From the NCBI GenBank assembly GCA_963734635.1, contig CAVTIA010000003.1, forward strand, positions 496,001-560,000: a stretch of DNA of 64,000 bases, read 5' to 3'. How positions within the stretch are numbered: position 1 is the stretch's first letter; every line of letters begins with the position of its first letter. The notes beneath the pieces are model-generated. The model did no database searches. It was not told where the DNA came from and saw only the letters and a program-made list of their open reading frames with translations. Of the stretch, positions 51,849 to 62,915 are shown in pieces. This DNA is from DATCJA01 sp963734635. GTDB taxonomy: Bacteria; Acidobacteriota; Vicinamibacteria; Vicinamibacterales; UBA2999. Made by a program: the position numbers and the translations under genes.

Positions 51849-52868
51849 ATGGCGACGATGTTTTACGACAAGGACGCGGACATCCAACTGATCCGCAAGA
51901 AGAAGGTGGCGGTCATTGGATACGGGTCGCAGGGGCACGCGCATGCGCTGAACCTGAAGGACAGCGGCGTGGATGTGGTCGTCGGCCTTCCCTCTACCAG
52001 CAAGTCAGTGGAAAAGGCACGGACGGCCGGACTCAACGTGCTGAGTATCGCGGATGCATCGAAGTGGGCCGACGTCATCATGATTCTCGTGCCCGACCAG
52101 CATCAGGCCAAGGTCTACACCGCGGATATCAAAGACCATCTGTCTGCCGGCAAGATGTTGATGTTTGCCCACGGATTCGCAGTGCGGTTCAACTGGATTG
52201 TTCCCCCCAAAGACGTGGATGTGACGATGGTGGCGCCGAAGGCGCCGGGTCACCGCGTTCGTGAGGTGTTCGAAGAAGGCGGTGGAACTCCTGGCCTGCT
52301 GGCGGTGCATCAGGACGTGACGGGGCAAGGGAGGGCGCTGGCGCTCTCGTACGCCCGCGCAATCGGCTGCACGCGCGCAGGGGTGATTGAGACGACCTTT
52401 GCCGAGGAAACAGAAACCGATCTGTTCGGCGAACAGGCGGTGTTGTGCGGCGGCACGAGCGCACTGGTGAAGGCAGGCTTCGAGACGCTGATTGAAGCTG
52501 GTTACCAGCCGGAGATCGCATACTTCGAGTGTCTGCACGAGCTGAAGCTGATCGTCGACCTGATGTATCGCGGCGGCCTCGCGTACATGCGCTATTCGAT
52601 CAGTGACACGGCCGAGTACGGCGACTACACGGCCGGGTCACGCATCGTGACGGAGCAGACGAAGGCCACCATGCGCCAGCTCCTCAAGGAAATCCAGTCG
52701 GGCGAGTTCGCGAAGAAATGGATTACCGAGAACGAGACCGGCTGCCAGAACTTCAAGGCGATGCGGGAGCGCGATCGTAACCATCCTGTCGAGATTGTGG
52801 GATCCAAGCTTCGCGACATGATGCCGTTCCTCGATCCCGTCAAGCTGCCGCAGCCGGCGTCGGTCTAG
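51849..52868 (+). CDS. ilvC: Ketol-acid reductoisomerase (class I)
   Basis: 339 aa. Isomerises and reduces acetolactate to dihydroxyisovalerate. VAVIGYGSQGHAHALNLKDSG nucleotide-binding loop, then VVGLPSTSKSV, where Ser residues point to NADPH rather than NADH preference; the Mg-binding ETTFAEETETDLFGEQ and ELKLIVDLMY regions are intact. ATG 51849. Between ilvN and ilvD. Confidence 0.96.
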   Translation: MATMFYDKDADIQLIRKKKVAVIGYGSQGHAHALNLKDSGVDVVVGLPSTSKSVEKARTAGLNVLSIADASKWADVIMILVPDQHQAKVYTADIKDHLSAGKMLMFAHGFAVRFNWIVPPKDVDVTMVAPKAPGHRVREVFEEGGGTPGLLAVHQDVTGQGRALALSYARAIGCTRAGVIETTFAEETETDLFGEQAVLCGGTSALVKAGFETLIEAGYQPEIAYFECLHELKLIVDLMYRGGLAYMRYSISDTAEYGDYTAGSRIVTEQTKATMRQLLKEIQSGEFAKKWITENETGCQNFKAMRERDRNHPVEIVGSKLRDMMPFLDPVKLPQPASV

Positions 52869-52921
52869 ATGGCAGGTGGTAGTCGGTAGCTGGTAGCCAT
52901 CTGGCACCGGCTCTGCGCGCC

Positions 52922-54586
52922 ATGAACAAATATTCCTCCCGCATCACTCAGCCGCGCAGCCAGGGCGCATCCCAGGCAATGCTGTACGGAACCGGGCTCA
53001 CCGACGCCGATCTGCAGAAGGCACAGATAGGCATCTGCAGCATGTGGTGGGAAGGCAACACCTGCAACATGCATCTCGATCGGCTCGCTGCTTACGTCAA
53101 GGAAGGCGTACAGGCGGCTGGGCTCGTCGGCCTGCGGTTCAACACCATCGGCGTCAGCGACGGCATCTCGATGGGAACCGAAGGAATGAGCTTCTCATTG
53201 CCGTCCCGGGATCTCATAGCAGACTCGATCGAGACGGTCGTCGGGGCACAGTGGTACGACGCGGTGATCACGGTGCCTGGCTGCGACAAGAACATGCCCG
53301 GCTCCGTCATGGCAATGATGCGGCTCAACCGCCCGGCGCTCATGGTGTACGGCGGAACAATCCGTCCAGGCGAGGCGCTCGGCCGGCCGCGGGACGTTAT
53401 TTCGGCGTTCCAGTCGTACGGCGAATATCTGGCCGGCGTGATCACCGACGAGCAACGGCTGGACATCGTTCGTCACGCGTGCCCTGGTGCTGGCGCGTGC
53501 GGCGGCATGTACACGGCCAACACGATGGCGGTCGCTATCGAGGCGATGGGGTTATCGCTGCCGTACAGCTCTTCGATTCCTGCGGAGGATCCGGGGAAGG
53601 CAGACGAGTGCCGCCGCGCCGGAGCGGCGATACGCACGCTGCTCGAGCGCGACCTGAAACCGCGCGACATCGTCACGCGCGAGTCGCTCGAGAATGCGCT
53701 GACGATGGTGATGGCGCTTGGAGGTTCCACCAATGCGGTGCTGCACCTGATCGCGATTGCCCGCGCGGCACACGTGCCGCTGGCGCTGGAGGACTTCCAG
53801 CGCGTCAGCGATCGCGTTCCGCTGCTGGCCGACCTGAAGCCGAGCGGCCGATACGTTCAGGAAGACCTGCACAAAGTCGGAGGAACTCCCGCCGTCATGA
53901 AATACCTGCTCGACCGCGGCTTCCTGCATGGGGACTGCATGACGGTGACGGGGGACACGCTCGCCCGGAACCTCGCGGATGCAGCGCCGCTCACACCGGG
54001 TCAGCAGGTGATTCATCCCATCGAGCAGCCGGTATTCCCGCGCGGTCACTTGCGGATCCTTCGCGGGAATCTTGCACCTGATGGCGCGGTCGCCAAGATC
54101 ACCGGCAAAGAAGGGGAGCGGTTCGCCGGCCCCGCACGAGTCTATGACTCCGAGGAAGCCATGCTTGCGGGTTTGGAGCGTGGAGAAATCGCCAGGGGCT
54201 CGGTGGTCGTCATTCGGTATGAGGGACCGAAAGGTGGTCCGGGCATGCCCGAGATGCTCACGCCAACGTCGGCCATCATGGGCGCTGGCCTCGGCAACGA
54301 CATCGCGATGATCACGGACGGTCGTTTCTCCGGTGGTTCGCACGGCTTCATCATCGGACACATAACGCCGGAAGCGCAGGACGGCGGCCCGATCGCGCTC
54401 GTGCGCGACGGCGACCGCATCATCATCGACGCGTCGACGTGCGAGCTGCGCGTGGACGTGAGCGACCAGGAGCTGGCGGCACGCCGCACAGCTTGGAAAG
54501 CCCCCGCCCCAAAAGCGACGAGCGGCGTGCTCGCCAAATACGTGAAGTTGGTGCGCTCGGCCTCAGAGGGGTGCGTCACGGACTAG
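52922..54586 (+). CDS. ilvD: Dihydroxy-acid dehydratase
   Basis: 554 aa iron-sulfur dehydratase making 2-oxo acids of the branched-chain pathway. Cluster cysteines are in GICSMWWEGNTCN, PGCDKNMPG and GACGGMYTANTM; MITDGRFSGGSHGFIIGH and ISPEAQ-like C-terminal motifs are present. Last ilv gene of the run. Its downstream gap holds another AAAGACC hairpin. leuA/ilvE are not in the window. Confidence 0.96.
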   Translation: MNKYSSRITQPRSQGASQAMLYGTGLTDADLQKAQIGICSMWWEGNTCNMHLDRLAAYVKEGVQAAGLVGLRFNTIGVSDGISMGTEGMSFSLPSRDLIADSIETVVGAQWYDAVITVPGCDKNMPGSVMAMMRLNRPALMVYGGTIRPGEALGRPRDVISAFQSYGEYLAGVITDEQRLDIVRHACPGAGACGGMYTANTMAVAIEAMGLSLPYSSSIPAEDPGKADECRRAGAAIRTLLERDLKPRDIVTRESLENALTMVMALGGSTNAVLHLIAIARAAHVPLALEDFQRVSDRVPLLADLKPSGRYVQEDLHKVGGTPAVMKYLLDRGFLHGDCMTVTGDTLARNLADAAPLTPGQQVIHPIEQPVFPRGHLRILRGNLAPDGAVAKITGKEGERFAGPARVYDSEEAMLAGLERGEIARGSVVVIRYEGPKGGPGMPEMLTPTSAIMGAGLGNDIAMITDGRFSGGSHGFIIGHITPEAQDGGPIALVRDGDRIIIDASTCELRVDVSDQELAARRTAWKAPAPKATSGVLAKYVKLVRSASEGCVTD

Positions 54587-54598
54587 CTGGTCTTCAGG

Positions 54599-54687
54599 CT
54601 TTCGTCTTTGGTCTCTGGTGTTCGCTGGTGTCGACGTTCACTCACGAAAGACCAAAGACCAAAGACCCAAAGACCTACCATTTCGGG
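54599..54687. repeat. AAAGACC inverted-repeat hairpin after ilvD
   Basis: Left arm TTTCGTCTTTGGTCTCTGGT (from ~54600) and right arm CGAAAGACCAAAGACCAAAG (from 54645) with tandem AAAGACC units up to 54685. May end or stabilise the ilv transcript. Confidence 0.8.
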
Positions 54688-54724
54688 TGATGTGCCTGGC
54701 GCCCGGGACTTTTACAATCGATTC

Positions 54725-55678
54725 GTGAATCCAGGACATCAACCCGATCCCATCAGCAACGATCTGCTGCTCGACGCCTATTCTCGTGCGGTCATCGGGG
54801 CGGTCGACGTGGCCGGTCCCGCAGTGGTGCGGGTTGAGCTGAAAGAGGGGGCGGGATCAGGCGTGATTCTCACGCCAGATGGCTTCGCGCTCACCAACAG
54901 TCACGTCGTCGAGCGCGGGGGACCGCTCAGCGTAACGCTTCCAGATGGGCGGACGACGTCGGCGACACTCATCGGCAGAGACGCCGACACGGACCTCGCG
55001 GTCATTCGTGTGGCCGGGTCATCGCTGCCGTGGGCGCAATTTGGCGACTCGCGTCGGCTTCGCGTCGGTCAGGTCGTGGTGGCAATAGGGAATCCATACG
55101 GCTTCCATCATTCGGTCACAAGTGGCGTGGTCAGCGCGCTCGGACGGTCGCTCCGGTCTCGATCGCTGCGACTCATGGAAGACGTCGTTCAGACCGACGC
55201 AGCACTCAACCCCGGCAACTCGGGCGGCCCGCTCGTGACCACCGCGGGCGACGTCGTCGGCATCAACACGGCGATCCTTGCGGGCGCACAAGGATTGTGT
55301 TTCGCGATCGCGAGCAACACCGCGCGCTTCGTAGCGTCGCGCCTGATCAGGGACGGCATGATTCGTCGGAGCTATGTCGGCGTCGTGGGGCAGCAGACCC
55401 CCATTCCGCGCGCGCTTGCTCGAGCAAATCAGATCGCAGTTTCTTCAGGCGTGCTCGTCGCATCGGTCGAGCCGGGGAGTCCTGCCGCTGTCGCAGGGCT
55501 GCGGCAGGGCGACGTGATCCTGTCGTTGGCCGGTCATCCCGTTGCGGGCATCGACGACCTTCATCGCTGCCTGACCGAGGAGCACATCGGCACGCCGCTG
55601 GAACTGACGATCCTCCGGCGCGGGGAGCGGCGTCAGTGCGTGATCGTGCCGATCGAGCGAGAGCCAGCGGCAGCGTGA
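54725..55678 (+). CDS. Trypsin-like serine protease with PDZ domain (S1C, HtrA-like)
   Basis: 317 aa from GTG 54725. Catalytic triad intact: His60 (TNSHVV), Asp90 (DTDLAVIRV), Ser166 (NPGNSGGPL), then one PDZ domain ~220-315 (VLVASVEPGSPAAVAGLRQGDVI). No clear signal peptide or membrane anchor, so it may be cytosolic or the start may lie further upstream (an in-frame GTG at 54692). Faces the convergent LuxR gene; the triad-less paralogue is 400 bases further on. HtrA-like proteases degrade misfolded proteins. Confidence 0.88.
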   Translation: MNPGHQPDPISNDLLLDAYSRAVIGAVDVAGPAVVRVELKEGAGSGVILTPDGFALTNSHVVERGGPLSVTLPDGRTTSATLIGRDADTDLAVIRVAGSSLPWAQFGDSRRLRVGQVVVAIGNPYGFHHSVTSGVVSALGRSLRSRSLRLMEDVVQTDAALNPGNSGGPLVTTAGDVVGINTAILAGAQGLCFAIASNTARFVASRLIRDGMIRRSYVGVVGQQTPIPRALARANQIAVSSGVLVASVEPGSPAAVAGLRQGDVILSLAGHPVAGIDDLHRCLTEEHIGTPLELTILRRGERRQCVIVPIEREPAAA

Positions 55679-55684
55679 GAATTT

Positions 55685-56110
55685 CTACAACGTAATCAAT
55701 CCCCGACGCACAGCGCGGCGGACCGCGTCCGTCCGGTTGGCCGCGCCCAGCTTGCCCGAAATTGACGCGACGTGGAATTTTGCCGTCTGGTCGCTGATCC
55801 CGAGCCTCTCCGCAATGGCTTTGTTCGGCAGACCCTCAGCGAGCAATTCCAGGACCTGAATTTCTCGTGGCGTCAGCGGCTCATCGAAACCCGCGTCGCG
55901 TAGGGTCTGGCGGGCCTTAAAGGCCCGCCCTACGTACGTCGTGTCCGACTTTAGCTGGACCCTGGGCGACACGAGGATGCCGTCGACCTCCAGCCCCGCG
56001 GCTTCCGCCTCCGTCAGCGACGGAAATTCGCCGACGATGCGGATCGAGCCGTTCAGGCTGGCGCGCATTCGCGCGCGCTCCTCGCGAGAGCCGACGAGAA
56101 TCACTCTCAT
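55685..56110 (-). CDS. LuxR-type regulator with truncated receiver-like N-terminus and a repeat-coded linker
   Basis: 141 aa. C-terminal HTH (~76-141): LTPREIQVLELLAEGLPNKAIAERLGISDQTAKFHVASISGKLG is a standard LuxR/NarL DNA-binding domain. The N-terminal ~50 residues look like the first half of a receiver (VILVGSREERARMR, VDGILVSP) but the phosphorylation loop and second half are missing. Residues 51-68 (VQLKSDTTYVGRAFKARQ) are encoded by two palindromic repeats. Overlaps the next gene by four bases (ATGA type), so co-expressed with the triad-less protease. Confidence 0.85.
   Translation of the reverse strand: MRVILVGSREERARMRASLNGSIRIVGEFPSLTEAEAAGLEVDGILVSPRVQLKSDTTYVGRAFKARQTLRDAGFDEPLTPREIQVLELLAEGLPNKAIAERLGISDQTAKFHVASISGKLGAANRTDAVRRAVRRGLITL
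55909..55960. repeat. Two palindromic repeats inside the LuxR-type gene
   Basis: GGCGGGCC (55909-55916) pairs with GGCCCGCC (55922-55929), followed by TACGTACG and a diverged GTGTCCGACTTTAGCTGGAC copy (55941-55960). They code the linker residues 51-68. Confidence 0.85.
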
Positions 56111-57009
56111 GCCGCCGGGCGCGGTCGTTCTCCAACTGCTACGGTCAGCTGCGTTTCTGCTCCGGCGCGAAGCACGCTGAGCGAAAGCACGCGGCCGACG
56201 CGGTCACCGGTAAGCAGATCGAGGAGATCCTCGGGAGATTCGATCGGATGCTCGTCGAACGCGAGGATGATGTCACCGACGAGCACGCCTGCTCGCGCCG
56301 CAGGTCCATCGGAGGTGAGGCCGACGACGAGCAACGCCTCGTCCCGATCGCGAAGGGCCTCGACGGCGCGCTGATTATCGGGCAGGCTAACGGATTGCCC
56401 GGCAACGCCGAGGTATCCCCGTCTGATACCCCCGTGCTCGAAGATGCCAGCAATCGCCTTCCATGCGATTGTGGCCGGAATCACTACGCCGAGGCCGCGG
56501 ATCTCGGCGGCGGTGGCCACACCCAGCAGTCCACCTGAGGCATCGAGCAGTGCACCACCTGCGAAGCCGTCATGCATGGGAGCGGTTGTCCGGATGACCT
56601 GATCGATTGCCCGGTGCCGTCCTGTCGGAAGAGGGCCTCCGATCACCGACACGATACCGGCGCTGGCTGTTACGGCATTGCTCCAGGAGCGCCCAACAGC
56701 GAGCACTATGTGCCCGACGCGAGCCGCCGTTTGCGTTGGTGTCAGTCCTCGAGCCGTGAGCCCCGGCACTCGCAACGCAGCAAGCGTCGTGGCCGGATCC
56801 CACCCGGCGAGCTCCGCGTCGAGCAGGCCGCCGTCGTGGAGCCGCACCTGCAGCCCGTCTTCGCGGCCAAGCGCGCGCATGGTGGTGACGACCGTCCCGT
56901 CGCCGTACACAACACCGCTCGCAGGCCTGCGGCGTCCTCGTACCTGAACGATTGACGGCGCCGCCGAGGAGACGATGTCCGCCATCTGGTTTGAGAAGTC
57001 AGTCAGCAT
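56107..57009 (-). CDS. Catalytically dead paralogue of the trypsin-like PDZ protease
   Basis: 300 aa from ATG 57009 (frame open to 57198 through a tandem repeat). Aligned by eye to the neighbour: SGVVYGDGTVVTTMRAL against SGVILTPDGFALTNSHVV puts Arg45 at the His; GWDPATTLAALRV against GRDADTDLAVIRV puts Thr75 at the Asp; HDGFAGGAL against NPGNSGGPL puts Ala150 at the Ser. All three triad residues are gone, while the fold and a C-terminal PDZ (VVGLTSDGPAARAGVLVGDIILAFDE) are kept. Likely a scaffold, regulator or substrate-binding pseudoprotease. Cotranscribed with the LuxR-type gene. Confidence 0.88.
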   Translation of the reverse strand: MLTDFSNQMADIVSSAAPSIVQVRGRRRPASGVVYGDGTVVTTMRALGREDGLQVRLHDGGLLDAELAGWDPATTLAALRVPGLTARGLTPTQTAARVGHIVLAVGRSWSNAVTASAGIVSVIGGPLPTGRHRAIDQVIRTTAPMHDGFAGGALLDASGGLLGVATAAEIRGLGVVIPATIAWKAIAGIFEHGGIRRGYLGVAGQSVSLPDNQRAVEALRDRDEALLVVGLTSDGPAARAGVLVGDIILAFDEHPIESPEDLLDLLTGDRVGRVLSLSVLRAGAETQLTVAVGERPRPAA

Positions 57010-57063
57010 GAGGGAATCGTCGTCGAAACAACGACCGCCCGCATCACCCAAACAGGCAGGCCA

Positions 57064-57128
57064 ACGGTGCGATGGTGCGACGGTGCGAGGGTGCGTCCGA
57101 CGGTGCGACGGTGCGACAGACGGTGCGC
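57064..57128. repeat. Tandem repeat of GGTGCGA units
   Basis: About seven to eight imperfect ACGGTGCG units in 65 bases between the pseudoprotease and the DisA_N-like gene. Such short tandem arrays can change in length; this one lies in the presumed upstream region of the pseudoprotease gene. Confidence 0.75.
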
Positions 57129-57140
57129 ACGCTCGCACGT

Positions 57141-58376
57141 TTACAGAAGCAGTACCTCGACTCGGTGCGCGTGAACTGCCCCGTCGCATGGCGACCACGC
57201 GAAAATCGTGAAGCGCCCGTCCTGGGATGCCACCAGGGCAACGGCCCGGCGCTGGTCGTGCACGAACTGCGCAGCGGCGAGATGCCGTGTCCCGCCGAGC
57301 TGGCCGGGATGCATGCGAACTGCCGTGCCGCCGACGATCGGTTCGGTCACGACGATCTCCTCGACGGGTGGGCCGCCATCGCGCCGGCCAATCTTGGCTC
57401 CGAATGCATGAAGCTCATAGCGGTCAGTAATTACGGTCGCCCCGTCCACGGCCGTAAGCCCGGCGAGGGCCTCGATTGCGCGAGTAATCGCTTCAGCCCA
57501 TTCATGTTCGGGCATTCGGTCGTGTTGGGGCAGGAGGTCGGCGACTTCGCTGAACGGCGGCTCCACCGCATAACGAATCGGATGGACGATCGACTCGCGC
57601 CATCCGTCGCTGTCAGTCGGAACAACGAGAAGAATTCCACCGCGTTCGTGGCGGCGCATCGCGAGTGCGAGCTGCACCTGTACATTCAACGCATCGTTGC
57701 TCAGCTCCGCGTAATCGAAGCCGAGCATAGACGTCAGCAGGGCAGGGCAGTCGACGATGAGGGAGGCCCGTTCGTCGACGATCTTGATGCGGTCGCCTTC
57801 GAGCACTGCAAGGTTGACGAACTTGCGCGATTCGTGGCGCGGCCGGTGCTTGAGCACCAGCAGCCCCGGGCCGACGACCTCCACGACGAAACAGAACGGC
57901 GGAATGTGATACGTCGTTCCCCATACCGCGAGGTCGCCATCACCAGCCTGCCTCGCGGAAGCGGCATCGTCGGGAGAGCCCGCCGCGAACGCCTGCCTCG
58001 CCGAAGGGGCGTCACCCGGAGAGTTCGCCGCGAAGGCGGGCCAGACTCCGAGGTGAATTCCCGGCTGCTCCACGGCGGCGGCCAGGCGGGTCAGGGCGCT
58101 CGGCTCGAGGGGAAGCGGCGTCGCAAACGTCAGCGGCCAGACGTCTGGCAATGGCCGAAGGAAGGCGAGCGAGATCTTCGGCACGTAGCCTTCCTCCCGG
58201 CGCACGCTCGCCCAGAACGCCGTATCGACGAGCGCTTCGATCTGCTCCGCCGTGGGAAGAAGTTCCAGCGGGAGCTGGTCGGCGGGCGACGGCAGCAAGG
58301 CCGCGCGGTGGAGCCGCAGATGCTCCGCGACCGTAGGCGCCACGGTCCGCGCCACCGCGTACGCAGGCTGGTTCAT
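57141..58376 (-). CDS. DisA_N-like (DACNV-type) nucleotide-cyclase-fold protein
   Basis: 411 aa. The C-terminal ~110 residues follow the diadenylate cyclase pattern: LTAVDGATVITDRYELHAFGAK (DGA at 311-313) and GGTRHLAAAQFVHDQRRAVALVASQDGRF (RH at 364-365). The canonical RHR is RHL here, so c-di-AMP synthesis is uncertain. Residues ~1-300 are a separate N-terminal part (AEHLRLHRAALLPSPADQLPLELLPT) as in proteins annotated as putative sensor domain DACNV. Residues ~116-145 carry a duplicated GDAPSARQAFAAGSP-like stretch. Starts five bases after the ftsH stop; same operon. Confidence 0.65.
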   Translation of the reverse strand: MNQPAYAVARTVAPTVAEHLRLHRAALLPSPADQLPLELLPTAEQIEALVDTAFWASVRREEGYVPKISLAFLRPLPDVWPLTFATPLPLEPSALTRLAAAVEQPGIHLGVWPAFAANSPGDAPSARQAFAAGSPDDAASARQAGDGDLAVWGTTYHIPPFCFVVEVVGPGLLVLKHRPRHESRKFVNLAVLEGDRIKIVDERASLIVDCPALLTSMLGFDYAELSNDALNVQVQLALAMRRHERGGILLVVPTDSDGWRESIVHPIRYAVEPPFSEVADLLPQHDRMPEHEWAEAITRAIEALAGLTAVDGATVITDRYELHAFGAKIGRRDGGPPVEEIVVTEPIVGGTAVRMHPGQLGGTRHLAAAQFVHDQRRAVALVASQDGRFTIFAWSPCDGAVHAHRVEVLLL

Positions 58377-58381
58377 CGTGA

Positions 58382-60300
58382 TCAGTGAACGCCCGGCGGC
58401 AGCGGTGTCTTTTCGGGTGATTCCTGCGCGGCCGCACGGGAGACGCCGAGAAGCCGGCGAAGTTCGTCGCCTTCCATGACCTCCAGCTCGAGCAGGCGGC
58501 GCGTCACTGTCTCGAGGTCGTCGCGGTGTTCGGTCAGGATACGGCGCGCTGCAGTGTGCGCGTCGGTCATGATGCGCTTGACCTCGGTGTCGATCAGCCG
58601 CGCGGTGTCCTCCGCATACGCTCCACGCTCGGGACCGATCGAGATATCGAGGAACTTGTTCCGCTTGTGGCCGTCGTAATTGATGGCGCCAAGCGCATCG
58701 CTCATGCCCCATTCGGTGACCATCGCGCGGGCGATGTCGGTGGCGCGCAGCAAATCGTTCTGCGCACCGGTGGAAATCTCGCCGAGCGCGATCTCTTCGG
58801 CCGTACGGCCGCCCAGCAGGACCGCGAGCTGATTGAGGAGGTCGCGCCGCTGCATTAGGTACCGATCTTCGAGGGGCAGCTGCATCGTGTAGCCGAGCGC
58901 ACCGAATCCGCGCTGCACGATGGAGATCTTGTGCACGGGGTCCATGCCCGGAGTGATGGTGGCGACAACCGCGTGCCCCGACTCGTGGTACGCGACGATT
59001 TCGCGCTCCTTCGTGCTCATGACCCGCTTCTTTTCGAGTCCGGCGATCAACCGGTCGATCGCTTCCTCGAAATCAGCCATCTCGACCGCGGTCTTGTCTT
59101 TGCGTGCGGCCAGCAGCGCGGCCTCGTTCACCAGATTCGCGAGATCAGCGCCGGCAAATCCGGCCGTGCGCGCCGCGACGACCTTCAGGTCGACGTTGGG
59201 GCCCAGCTTCACCTGCTTGGTGTGGATACGAAGCACTTCCTCGCGCCCCTTTACATCGGGCTTGTCCACCAGCACCTGCCGGTCGAACCGGCCAGGGCGG
59301 AGCAGCGCCGGGTCGAGCACCTCGGGCCGGTTCGTGGCGGCCATGATGATGGTGGCCTTGCGCGAATCGAAGCCGTCCATCTCGGCGAGGAGCTGATTGA
59401 GGGTCTGCTCGCGTTCCTCGTGCGATCCGATCGGACTCTGGACACGCGCGCGACCGAGCGCGTCGAGCTCGTCGATGAAGATGATGCAGGGTGCCTTCTG
59501 TTCCGCCTGGGCGAAGAGATCCCGGACGCGCGCGGCGCCGACGCCGACGAACATCTCGACGAACTCCGATCCGCTGAGGCTGAAAAACGGCACCTTCGCT
59601 TCGCCTGCGACCGCGCGGGCGAGCAACGTCTTACCCGTGCCCGGTGGACCGACCAGGAGCACCCCTTTGGGAATCCGCCCGCCGAGCGCCGTGTACTTCT
59701 TGGGGTTCCTCAGGAATTCGACAATCTCCTTCAGCTCCTGCTCGGCCTCGTCCACGCCGGCCACATCCGCGAAGCTCGTCTTCACGTCGTCCTCGGCGAA
59801 GACGCGGTGCTTGCTGCGGGCAAACGACATGATGCCGCCTTCAGCTCCGCTCATACGCCGGAAGAAAAAGCTCCAGAGCGCGAACAGCAGGAGTATCGGA
59901 ATGATCCAGCTGATGACTTCGGGAAGCCATCGGCTTACGAACTCACCGGTGTATTTGACGCCGGCCGTATCCAACTCTTCGAGCAGCTTGGGATCCTCGA
60001 TCCGCGCGGTGTTGAAGTTACGGCTGCCGTTGACGTCACGGTTGAATGTCCCACGGATCGTCTGATCTCCGACGACCACTTCCGCGACCTGGCCACTCCG
60101 CACCGCCGTTTTGAACTCGCTGTAGGAGATTTGCCGACCCGCAGGCGCCAGGAAATACGCCTGTGCCAGCGCCATGAGCATGAGGAACCCGAGTACGTAC
60201 CACACCGCGCCGCCAGGGCGCCCCGGGCGCGGAAGCGATCGTCTCTCACCGGGACGTTTGTCCCTGGGATTCATGCCGGGTGGAATTCGGGTGTTCGGCA

Positions 60301-60301
<1 letters not shown>
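58382..60301 (-). CDS. ftsH: ATP-dependent zinc metalloprotease FtsH
   Basis: 639 aa inner-membrane AAA+ protease that removes misassembled membrane and short-lived soluble proteins. Two N-terminal transmembrane segments (VLGFLMLMALAQAYFLA and ISWIIPILLLFALWSFFF) bracket a periplasmic domain; Walker A GPPGTGKT (218-225), Walker B IIFIDELDALGR, SRH ATNRPEVLDPALLRPGRFDRQ, zinc motif HESGH and the third ligand Asp in the C-terminal protease domain. ATG 60301 overlaps the clpB stop by one base. A basic N-terminal tail with Pro/Arg precedes the first helix; ATG 60274 is an alternative. Confidence 0.95.
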
Positions 60302-62898
<2,597 letters not shown>

Positions 62899-62915
62899 GG
62901 CTTTTCAGGTTGTGC

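Noticed and set aside
57064..57128. CRISPR-like array
   Set aside because: Units are 7-8 bases without spacers; it is a simple tandem repeat.
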